This document shows, one piece after another, positions 33,200 through 42,300 of a stretch of DNA of 64,000 nucleotides. The stretch is from Tetmemena sp. SeJ-2015. Its lineage: Eukaryota; Ciliophora; Spirotrichea; Sporadotrichida; Oxytrichidae. The position numbers and the translations under genes are program-made. Position 1 is the stretch's first letter, and each line of letters starts with the position of its first letter. The stretch covers positions 1-64,000 of the forward strand of contig JAJKFJ010022887.1 of NCBI GenBank assembly GCA_027382625.1, in the 5' to 3' direction. The notes beneath the pieces are model-generated. The model saw only the letters and a list, made by a program, of their open reading frames with translations, made no database searches and was not told the DNA's origin.

Positions 33200-35145
33200 A
33201 ATTTTTTATCTAAAATCTTAATTTATTTATCATAGTTTCACTTGATTTGTCTTTATGTATTTATAATTACAACTTAAATAACTTTCCTCATTAATTTGAA
33301 GAGAAGTTCGTACTTTTAATTGTCTGTCTAATTCAATAAGATTTCCTAGTCTGCTGAAGCATACTATTTACAGTTCACTACTCTTAAGAATCCAAATGCT
33401 TTAAATTCATTTTCAAATTAAAATTATTAAATTAATTGCTGAGACTAGCTTTCATCATCTTACTCAAGTGCTCCATTAGCACTAATGTAGTTACTATTTA
33501 CCTGAGGTCTCTCATTAGATTTATGATCAATAGAGTTCAGACTTTGAAAAAATTAAACTCATATTTAAAGTTAAATGCAGTGGCAATAGACTTTGTATAC
33601 TTTCTAAGAACTGCATTATCTAAATGGTTTCGGTATACTAAGGTCCTAGAGTCTACTCGCTCACAAGTCTGATGTCGGTATGCTTTCCATCATCAAGTCT
33701 GTTAGCTAGTTGCACTCCTTTTCCATACTGAATCTCATCCAATACATCTTGATCGATATGAGAATCGACCTTACTCTCAAATCCAAAGGCAATTTCTAAG
33801 CGAAGAGCTGTTCCTAGATGGCGAGGAGAAGTTGTCAGATTTCCTAGGTAAGGATCAGTTGCATATCCTAGCTTTTCAAATGTTTAAAGAAGCTTCATTA
33901 ATCTCTGCAGTCCTTCTTTAATAGTTTCCCTATTCTGTGAATTAAAATCTAAATAAGAATAAAAAACTTGATAGGAAAGTTTAATTAGCGGTCCTCTCAG
34001 GTAGCACGACTATCTCGATATGATCTTCGAAATTCACCAGCACTACAAACGACCGATGCTCATGAATAAATACTCCTCTTCCTGTAGGCCAGTCGTCGTT
34101 GATTCCGGCTGCATCATGTTGCTCATCTCTGTCTACAGTATTGTAAATTAATCAAAATGATGTTCTTAGCTTTTGTGATTGATTTAAAATTCCTAATAAT
34201 TCCCTCTGAGAGTAACCACTAATGCTCTTTCTCATCCAATCTTGCCAGTTGTGTATACTACCCATATAGTTCTCCCAAAACTTCAACTATCTTCCTTTCC
34301 ACTTGCAGCTTAGCTTCACGAGTCATCAGAGGAGCGAAGGGTGTGCCTTTGAAGTTCCTTCTAGCGCTTATCTTGAAATGCTTTACTTTTTCTAGAGCTT
34401 CCTGCATCTATTGCAGCTTCTCTGTAAACTAGTCGATGTGAAGATCTCCGAACTGGTAACTGTATCTGCTGTCGAATTTAGGATGCAAGTCTTTTATGAT
34501 TAAGAGAATTTAAAATAAGTTAAATTGTTTAGATCGGTCCAAAGAGATCATTGAACTGCTTGTAGGCTTCCTCATCTGTAGCCATTACTCCTATCTCGCA
34601 ATTCGGCTACTGAACTCCTCCCTTCACACACATCTAGATGTTTCCACCCTTCATAAATTAAAACCTATTACTGATCATAAATAGACATAAACCTTAGAGG
34701 TGTTCTTCTTCTTCATATTAGACCAAACTTCCCTCGTGAGATGACGCTTCAGTAGCGAGTGACAGTCATCCTCAAATTTTGGGAAGTTGATAATCGGAAC
34801 TCTTTAGGGCACTGGTCCAGTCACCTTGATTCCATATTCCTCAAGTTCTTACTCTGTTACCAGATTTGCCAAGTATTTAATCTACATCAAGATTATAAAC
34901 TAACCAAGAGTTTCAAAGAAGATTAGGTAGATTAAAATTTGAATAGATGAAGAATCTAGTATTAGTTTGTTGAATATATGAGGACTAACCATGAAAATAA
35001 CTGGCTTAGGATCTCTGGCATGCACTAATGAGTTTAGCATTTCAGAAATAGTTTTCTCGACTTGGTGCTCTTCAATATAAGATTTGGCTTTCTCTTGTGC
35101 ACGACTAAGTTTCTTGCCTCCTGGGCCTCCCATTGTATCTGCCAT
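33200..35145 (-). CDS. Phosphagen (arginine-type) kinase with RIIa-like N-terminus
   Basis: Transfers phosphate between ATP and a guanidino compound. The start at 35145 gives a short Gly/Lys lead, then VEKTISEMLNSLVHARDPKP, like the RIIa/DPY-30 docking segment, followed by IKYLANLV. Kinase landmarks follow: FPKFEDDCHSLLKRHLT (phosphagen kinase N-domain), IGVMATDEEAY, FGPI-IKDLHPKFDSRY, GDLHIDQF, KISARRNFKGTPFAPLMTR, NDDWPTGRGVF, then TTSPRHLGTALR and VDSHIDQDVLDEIQYGKGVQLANRL. The usual active-site Cys in the CPxNLGT motif reads Ser (SPRHLGT). Introns at about 34640-34684 and an IES-bearing intron at 34899 interrupt it, plus three exonic IESs. The C-terminal end is not fixed; an extra Asn/Gln-rich tail seems to follow to about 33.2 kb. 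An RIIa segment suggests anchoring in cilia. Confidence 0.8.
33940..33982. other. IES in phosphagen kinase gene, pointer AATT (43 bp)
   Basis: AATT at 33940-33943 and 33983-33986. Excision gives PERTANSQNRETIKEGLQRL on the minus strand, the expected kinase sequence. Confidence 0.8.
34146..34194. other. IES in phosphagen kinase gene, pointer ATT (49 bp)
   Basis: Plus-strand AAT at 34146-34148 and 34195-34197. Excision gives SEGIIYNTVDRDEQHD in frame. Confidence 0.7.
34498..34531. other. IES in phosphagen kinase gene, pointer ATC (34 bp)
   Basis: Plus-strand GAT at 34498-34500 and 34532-34534 (ATC on the gene strand). Excision joins LFGPI to IKDLHPKFDSRY. There is no GT..AG in the segment, so it cannot be a standard intron. 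Confidence 0.85.
34899..34983. other. IES inside an intron of the phosphagen kinase gene, pointer GGTTAGT (85 bp)
   Basis: Plus-strand ACTAACC at 34899-34905 and 34984-34990. After excision a 23-nt GT..AG intron (GTTAGTTTA...GATGTAG) remains between VIFM and IKYLA. The pointer includes the 5' splice site, so correct splicing depends on precise excision. Confidence 0.75.
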
Positions 35146-35214
35146 TTTATCTTTGTTTCTTTTCTACTTTCCAACTATTTATTTATTAATCTTAACAGCC
35201 TAGAATATTCTTAA

Positions 35215-35428
35215 TTGTGTTTTAACTTTTGAGCTTGGTTGGTATATGCTGAAGTAGCTCAGTATTGTGAGAAGTGTAGGGAATTCTTGCGTCCCTCACT
35301 TCAATGAACATATCTGCCTTCTTGAGCTCATCTTCAAGTTACAGCAAAGCTTTCTTCATGTGGCCTGGAAACCAATTCACCTTAGAGGGCACTCCCTCAA
35401 ATGTCTGTCTGAAAATTACTCCTCTCAT
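35215..35428 (-). CDS. MTG1: MTG1 GTPase, N-terminal germline segment (scrambled gene)
   Basis: Minus-strand frame from ATG 35428: MRGVIFRQTFEGVPSKVNW, then FPGHMKKALLQLEDELKKAD, then MFIEVRDARIP. The WFPGHM and DARIP motifs are hallmarks of the N-terminus of MTG1/YlqF-type circularly permuted GTPases. The rest of the same protein (P-loop and C-terminus) is at 36626-37404, on the same strand but upstream in the transcription direction, with the complete RBM8A gene between. The order is therefore permuted relative to the protein. The 3' border of this segment is near 35215; the pointer was not identified because its partner should lie at or beyond 37270, in the low-quality stretch. The family acts in mitochondrial ribosome assembly. 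Confidence 0.8.
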
Positions 35429-36088
35429 TATCAGTCAAGTACAAATAATTCATAAATTAAAATACAATTTTTTATATTCCACTATAAATTACTCTAATAA
35501 GTAAATTGATTATATTAGGAATTAATTAAAAAATTAAAATGAAGATTTAAATGCTAACTTGGTTTATAATTGGTAAATTGATGCTTGAGAAAATAGCAAA
35601 AGTTAAATGAATTATAAATTCCATATTTTTTTTTAAATTCTGATGAGAAATTTTGAACACTCAATCATAGTTGATTTCTCAATGAAAAAGGAGTTTCCTT
35701 ACATAATTTATTGGTTAAGCTAATTTTGACAATCTAGACAATTTATAAGAATATGTCGTGTAAGCAGAAATATTTTAAGCAGATTAAGGGAGCAATAATT
35801 AGTAGGGAGAACTTCTCCTCTTTAGTTTTATTTATATTAAAGATATTGCTACTTCAGAAATTACACAATTTCTCACATGGCATCCTAATTAAATGTGATT
35901 ATTTTTACTCGTTAAGAATTACCTCTTGATTAGTGACTTCTTATGATGAACAAATATTATAATTATATCAAACTGTTTATTAGGAATTAATTTAAACAGA
36001 TAGAGAGTTGAACTATAAATTTGCGATAAGCTTTTAAGAATTAATTAACAACTCATACTCATGCTAGTTTGAAATTTTATTGGCTTGA
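35429..36088. other. Gene-free AT-rich segment between MTG1 N-terminal piece and RBM8A
   Basis: No conserved coding; likely germline-limited sequence between macronuclear-destined segments. Confidence 0.5.
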
Positions 36089-36519
36089 TCATTTATCCAT
36101 GGGTGGTCTTTTAAAGGCAAAGTCTACTTTGATTGGCTGACCGAGCAATAACTTTTTATTCAAGTCCTTAATCGCTTTCTTCGCTGTTTAAAGCTCTTCA
36201 AATTCCAGAAAGGCATAACCTTTAACAAAGCCTGTTCTGCGATCTAAGTTCATGTGCAAGTTCTTCACTTATCCAAATGCGCCGAAGATGTCCTGCAAAT
36301 CTTCCTCTTATGTCTAAAGTATAACAAAATGTTTAAATAACATGACTGTGAGAAATTATTAAGTAAAAAATCATCTTACAAGACTTTGCCTGCATAGCGC
36401 TTTTAGCAACTTACCTCTCCGTGGAGACCTGTAACTACGAGGGTGTAACCTTCCACTGATTTCATTGGTCCAGAGTCACTCTCTTGATCTAACCCTGAAT
36501 ACTTGTCGCTTTCGTTCAT
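36089..36519 (-). CDS. RBM8A: RBM8A/Y14, exon-junction-complex RNA-binding protein
   Basis: Complete in two exons with an intron at 36314-36414 (GTAAGT...TTTAG). The start at 36519 gives MNESDKYSGLDQESDSGP, then the RRM: RNP2 as YTLVVTGLH and RNP1 as GFVKGYAFLEF, and the C-terminus PIKVDFAFKRPPMDK before TGA 36089-36091. Length about 110 residues, shorter than animal Y14 because the N- and C-terminal extensions are short. Two in-frame Gln stop-type codons fall at positions conserved as polar residues (AFG-Q-VKNLH and EEL-Q-TAKKA). The family partners with Mago in the exon junction complex. No IES is present. It lies between the two parts of scrambled MTG1. Confidence 0.9.
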
Positions 36520-36625
36520 TTTGAAATTAATATTCTAATATTTTATAATACTTGACAATAATTAATCTTTTCATTACTATTAACAAAGAAAGGTTAATTA
36601 CAATTAATTAAAAACTTCTGAATTT

Positions 36626-37404
36626 TCAATTATTTTTTGCATCATCAAGAGTTATCTGTCCTAACTTTCCTTCCCTGAACTCTCTAAGAAATATATCGAC
36701 TGCGTTTCCTCTTTCCTTGCAACCAAATCTATCTTAAACAGAGTTTAGCACTTCATGCAAACTGTCATTTGGTTTTCTGTTTGGAAGATTATAATTGAAC
36801 ATTACTAAGTTTAAAATTTTAAGGTTTAAATTCATTAAACAATAAACCGATTGACATAGGTGAACACCTGCTCCTTATTTAATTTGTAAAGAATGTAGTC
36901 GCACACATTTTCCAACTCTACTATACCTCTCTGATATTTGCGCATGCGCAAAGTTTCAACCCATCTTCGCTTTTCTCTCTGATCTTTTAAAAAACTTAAG
37001 CTAAATAAGATACTTATCTTAGGTTGAATGATGCCTGGGCTGTCCATCATGTAAACAGGAGGGTCTGAGATGATTTTGAATCCAGAAATGTTCTTAGTGA
37101 TGCACGGTACTCCTCCTACTCTCGCTCCACTGCGGTCGCTTTTACCTTGCAACTCCTCATCTTTTACTCTTAGAGCGTTGATTACAGTCGACTTGCCCAC
37201 GTTAGGAATTCCTCCGATCATTATCCATGCACCTACTGTCTTAAACTGAGGAGACACGTTGTTCTTAAAAATTTTGGAAACCCAAAATTTTTTTTTTGGT
37301 TGAAAGAGGGACCGCTTTTTAATTTTTCCCTTTGACCCCAAGGAAAAATTTTTCAAAATTTCCCTGGGAGGCAACCAATTCTTTTTTCTCATTAGCGGGC
37401 CCAA
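36626..37404 (-). CDS. MTG1: MTG1 GTPase, P-loop and C-terminal segments (scrambled gene)
   Basis: From about 37250 down, the frame reads GAWIMIGGIPNVGKSTVINA (P-loop G1), then GGVPCITKNI (G2 region) and DSPGI (G3), then a helical region to NRFIV near 36840. Another segment gives NLPNRKPNDSLHEVLNSV, RFGCKERGNAVDIFLREF and REGKLGQITLDD before TGA 36626-36628. The gap near 36790-36850 is an unplaced IES or intron. Upstream of 37270 the sequence becomes homopolymer-rich and the G4 (NKxD) region, expected between the N-terminal segment and the P-loop, was not found. The N-terminal segment is at 35215-35428, so the gene is permuted. Confidence 0.8.
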
Positions 37405-40400
37405 ATTTTGTTAAAACTATTTAGTTTTTTGGGCTTCAAAAATATTTTTAAAATGATGACAAAATTTAAAAGGGAAAATTTTAAAGGTTAAAAAAATATA
37501 AAATTCATAAAAAAAAAATTTTATTTTTCATTCCTTTTAAAAATTTTTAAAAAATGAGGGGGATAAATGTCTTCTATAAAATATAGAATTTTTTTTTTGG
37601 GAAAACTAAACCCTTTAAAATCATTGATTTTTTTTATAATTATGATATTTTTTTTAAATTTGGTTGAAGTTCTAAAAATAAAAGGGATTTTTTAAAATTA
37701 TAATACTACTATTTTTTTTTAAAGAAAATTTCAAAAATTCCCTACAAAAAAAAAAATTTTTAAGTTTATTTCATTTTTTTTTTGGAATTCTATTTATAGC
37801 AATTTTTTGGGGGGGAAAAGGGAAAAAATTTATTTTTCAGAGGAAAAAATACTTTTTAATTTTTGGAAAGTTTGAATTTTTTATTTTTTGAGGACTTAAA
37901 ATTAAGAAAAGCAAGAAAATGTTTTTCATCAAAAAAAGAAAGGGACATTAAATTATTAAAAAGGGAACATACTTAAAATAGAATTCTTTGAAAGTAGCTT
38001 TAAAGTTTTAGGATATTATTAATGAAAGAAAAAAATAAAACAAATTTCATCAAATAAAAATAAAAACCCTAAAAAGGTTTTTTAAATTTAAAATGACTAT
38101 CATATTTTTGGGATTTTTTCCCTAAAGGTCTTACTTATAGCCATAATTAAAAAATTTATCCTTATTTTTTTATCTTAATATAAATATTCTAAATTTTTAA
38201 AAACAACCGCCATCTGGTTTTTAAGGTAAAAAAAAAAGCGGGAATTTTGTTTAATAGGATATTTCCATTATTTGACAATCTCGGAATGGGCCTCTATTTT
38301 TAAATTTTAAAACCCCCTCATTTACTCATTTATAGTGTCGATGGGGGCTCATCTGGCTTTTTTAACCAAGGATTTTTTAAAAGGGGTTTCCTTAAGATCA
38401 TTTTCATTGGGGTTCTTTTTTTTAAACTAAATTTCATCTTTAATAATAGAAAAGGCAATCACTTATAAATTTTAAAGATTAAGAGACCTTCTATAAACTC
38501 TTTGGCTTGGCTTGATTTTGACCCCCTACGGGCAAATCGAAATAATCATTTGGGGTCATTTTTAATTTCTCTTTTTGAGTTTCTGATCAAAAGGGAAGAG
38601 ATCCCAGAAAAGAGCAAAGCGATGCATCCGGAAAACCCAAATCGCTTGAAAATAAAAAATTCTTTCTTAGTACCTTTTGGTTACGTATCCAAGAGTTCCA
38701 AAAGGCTCAGTTGTCTTCTCGCTGGGACCAATGATCTTATATTTGGAAGAAAAAAATAATTAAGCGTATTCTTGTCGAAAAATTTTTAGCAAGTCCAAAT
38801 TTCAACAATTTTTGGGAACACCCCTTGTAAAGTTAATCGCCCCTTTTTCACCCAAAATTCCCAATTTTAAATTTCTCTGTGCCCCAATTAATATAAAAAA
38901 GGGAAATTGTATATTTTCACTCCCCTACTGGGCCATTCCAGCTCTTTCTTCTAAAATTTTGAAAATTTTTTTTCCTTAATATTCTAAAACTTTAAAGGGC
39001 GTCAAAAAGTAAAATTTTACAAGAACCCTTTAAAACCCAAAAATATATGATATTTAAAAAGGGAGAAAATTTCCCGGTTCCAAAAAAGTCCAAAGTTAAA
39101 ATGTATCTTAAAAAGAATTTTTAAAAATTAAAATTTGAAAATTTTTTGGGGGTGGGCCCACTTCAAGACCTAAAATTTTCTTCCCCTACTATAAACTTTA
39201 TAGTTTTCCCAATGCCCTTTCTTCTTTCCCTTTTTTATGGCTATTTTAGGGACCATTTTTCTTGGCTAAGCAACAAAACAATTTCCAAATTTCCCTTTCC
39301 GAGGGGTTCTTATTTTAATATTAAAAAAATTTTTGTTTCCCAAAGGGCCCCCTTCAAATCTCTGCCCTTTTAGCTTGTTCTATTGAATGGGAAAAAATAA
39401 AACACTTTTTATTTTTGGGGAGGAAGTTTATTTTAATCCAAAAGACCCATTTTCACCAGTTTTCCCTCTTAAGAAAAACCCCTTAAAAATAAAAAGGGGC
39501 CCCACCCAAAAAAACATGGCTCTGTTGGGTATCCCCCTTATGAGGGTGGAAATAGATTCTTTTCCCCAAAACCCCATACCCCAGTGCTATTTGTATCACC
39601 CCTTTTTGGTTTTTAAAAAACACCTTCACCCTCAGGGAAAGGTAAAAACTTCTTTTAATATTTTCCTAATTTTAAATTTAACTCTTTTTCATAGGGGATA
39701 GGGGTTAAACGTTCTTTGGGGACGTTTTGAATTTTTCCCATTCCCCCCCAAAAAAGGGCGAGCTTTTTTTAATTAAAAACCTTTCCCAGGAAATCTAAAA
39801 AGGGGAGCCATTTTTAACTTTAATTGGAATTTTTGAAAGGGTTTTATCCAGGCTCCCCCTACGGGCTTTTTAAAGAATTGATTCTTACCAGACTTGCGCC
39901 ATTTTTGGGGACTTACCACCCTAATTTAAAAATAAAAAAGGTGATAGCAATGGGGGTTTAAATATTTGGAAAACTGAGTGGAACCACCGCCAACTTTGGG
40001 GGACATAAGTGCTTGGGCATCCTTTTGCATACCAGTCCGATCATTTTGGCCTTAAAGGGAACTGGCAAAAGTCTCTTGTGTTGCATATTTCATAATACCC
40101 TTTAAAAAGGGCGAGTTTTATTTTTTCTTCAGTTGGGTGATTGAGCATCTTATACTTTGACAAGGGGATCTTCAATGAAGATCCGAAGCCATAAAGTTAT
40201 AAAGAAATATATCAATAAATTATCCTATATAAGCCATTTCCCCATCTTTCATTTCTTCGTCTTGTCCTTTGGGTTTAGTCTTCGAAGACGTTTCTTTTCC
40301 CTTTCTTTAAGTGAAATTCCTTTTTCACACCCCAAACTAGAATTATCATGCTACTCAAATTTGGTTTTTTTGTTCCCCATTCTTTTGAATTTAGCTATTT

Positions 40401-41130
40401 AAAAATTCTTCTTTTAATTTGACACCTAGGGAATTAATACCATCTTTAAATTTTTTATTTAAAACCCACATTATCCTCATTTTTGGCATTTTTGCTAAAT
40501 TTAAAGGGGGGGTATTCTGTAGTTTTATCCAGGGGTCAACCCTGTCCCCAAAAATTTGGGGTTTCCTTTCCCTAAACCCTTTTGATCCTTAATCAAGAGT
40601 TTAACTTCCCCTTTTTGAATAAATAGCCCAACCCCATATTTCGAAAGGCAATTAAAAAATTTTATTCAATTTGGGGAATTTATGATACCTTATCTGGGCA
40701 TTAATTTATATAATTTACGAGCTGGGGACTGGACTTTCTTTGTTGCCTTATAAACCTTTTTGCTAGTTTAACCCTATATATTTTCTTAAGTCAAAAAGAA
40801 TTTCTTTGAAAAGGGAAGCTTTTGGGAAAAAGGGCCTAAAAATTATGAAAAGTAATTTTCATAAAAAAACGTTTCTTAATTAAACTCTTTGTAGTCAGCA
40901 AATGAAAAAATTTCTTTTCTTTTAAAACATATCCCAAAATCAAAAGATTCAATCATTTCAAACACCTTCCCAAATTAAATTTATTTTATTTCTTCTGTAA
41001 ATTATCACCCTTTACTCAAAATTTTTCCCCTTGACCCAAAATTGAAAATCCTTAAATTTCCAGACCCCAACGCCTTTGGGGGCCATCAAATTTTACTTTG
41101 GGAATCAACCACAAAAGGTACCTTAAAGGA
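37270..41130. other. Homopolymer-inflated stretch, probably unpolished assembly
   Basis: Texture changes sharply near 37270 and again near 41130: runs of four or more identical bases including G and C runs (for example GGGGGG at 37808-37813), GGGG/CCCC blocks and no sustained coding frame. Conserved genes are cut at both borders. This resembles raw long-read sequence with expanded homopolymers and not a natural change in composition. Genes inside cannot be annotated reliably; one protein kinase fragment is visible. Confidence 0.75.
38490..38760 (-). CDS. Protein kinase fragment (activation loop) in low-quality sequence
   Basis: The minus strand reads KIIGPSEKTTEPFGTLGYV (about 38690-38740), the activation-loop and APE-region signature of Ser/Thr kinases (T-x-PFGTLGYVAPE). 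Downstream, in other frames, pieces such as GCIALLFSG and PFDQ fit the following kinase subdomains. Frames change every few dozen bases, so no gene model is possible. The ORF of the opposite strand at 38502-38759 is a shadow. Confidence 0.5.
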
Positions 41131-41720
41131 AGGGGCTTTAGGACAATACGATTCTCACATCCTCTTCTGAAATGAAGTTGTCTGAGTTGAAGTCGTACCT
41201 ACACAGTTAACGTGGTTAGACAGTGAATAGATTTCTTAGGGGTGGCTCCTGGGGGTAAGAGACCACAGTTAAGCACTTCAAAATTTACCTTTATTATTAT
41301 TAACTTGCAAATATCTTAATTAGCCGCCTTCACTCTATTATAATAGATATATATATTTACGATATATCTCTTCGAAAATGGGGCAGTCAAATCAAGATAC
41401 TAGCAAGTCTGAAAGGTAAATTGTAGGTTAGACACTTACATTTTTACTTAATATGTGATATGCATATTTGAACATGTTGAAGGTGAGTCTGAGTTTTGTG
41501 TCTAGGTCAGACATAAAGATGGTAATGAAGTTGTTGATGAAGGCACTCTCGGTGATGAAGCCATCTTTGTGAGTGTCAAAGATGTTGAACAGCCTGTCGT
41601 TGATGATGCCTGGCAGCTAGCAGTACTGAATGAATGTAACTTTGTCAATCTTTCGATCGTTCCCCTGAGGCGACATGCAACGCAGCGATAAGTCACGGAA
41701 CAAATCCCTAAAGTAAGGCA
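41120..41720 (-). CDS. EF-hand calcium-binding protein, partial
   Basis: A clean island between two low-quality stretches. The minus strand from about 41720 reads VPYFRDLFRDLSLRCMSP, KIDKVTFIQYCQLPGIINDR, then a first EF-hand-like loop DTHKDGFITESAF, DLDTKLRLTFNM and, after an IES, YDFNSDNFISEEDVRIVLS, a canonical EF-hand loop (D-N-D-N-I-E). The Ca2+ ligands are present in both loops. The C-terminus runs into the 37-41 kb low-quality stretch and the N-terminus into the 41.8-42.3 kb one. The specific subfamily was not recognised. Confidence 0.7.
41197..41471. other. IES in EF-hand gene, pointer GT (275 bp)
   Basis: Plus-strand AC at 41197-41198 and 41472-41473 allows FNM to join YDFNSDNF exactly as in canonical EF-hands. 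A TA pair (41196-41197, 41465-41466) is an alternative that would add two residues. The segment holds a coding-like + strand ATG at 41378. Confidence 0.65.
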
Positions 41721-41759
41721 CTATTCTAATCTTACACTATAAACGAAAATTTGCATACT

Positions 41760-42300
41760 CATGTGTATATAAAATGAAGCTTTAAAAAGGAAAAATGGAG
41801 AAATTTTTAAGTACTGATTTTAAATCCCCAGTTATTGATGATTTTTTAAATTTGAAAACCCCATATATAAAATTTTCCCCTAAAATTTAACTTTCCCCCA
41901 GTTAATTATTTTATTTTTCTTGAATTTGGTTAAGTATTTATTTAAAATTTTAAAATAATTTATTTCAAATTTAAAACCAAACACCCCACTTTTAAAAAAA
42001 CTCCAAATATATTTGAAAATATTGCAAGTTTAAAACTTTAATTTATATCCCTAGTCTTATAGGGGGGGCAATATACGTTTTTTAAATTCAGATTTTTTAA
42101 TTTAACAGCGAAAAATAAAAAAATGACTACTACTCTCCTTATAAAATTTTTTTAAATTTCCTTTCCAATTTTTTCCTTTCACTAAGCCACTCACCTATCA
42201 CCCTCATCATTCTTTTAAAAAGTGAAAAAATTTTAAATCTAAAAAATCTTAAAATTTTTCCAAAATAAACAAAAAAAAAGGGAAATTTTTCCCCCCCCCT
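41760..42300. other. Second homopolymer-inflated stretch
   Basis: Same texture as 37270-41130 (runs such as GGGGGGG near 42063 and CCCCCCCCCC near 42290). It cuts off the 3' end of the phosphatase gene and the 5' end of the EF-hand gene. Confidence 0.7.

Noticed and set aside
38502..40402. Plus-strand ORFs in the homopolymer-rich stretch
   Set aside because: They are Phe/Pro/Lys-rich products of inflated homopolymers, antisense to a kinase motif in one case; no conserved content.
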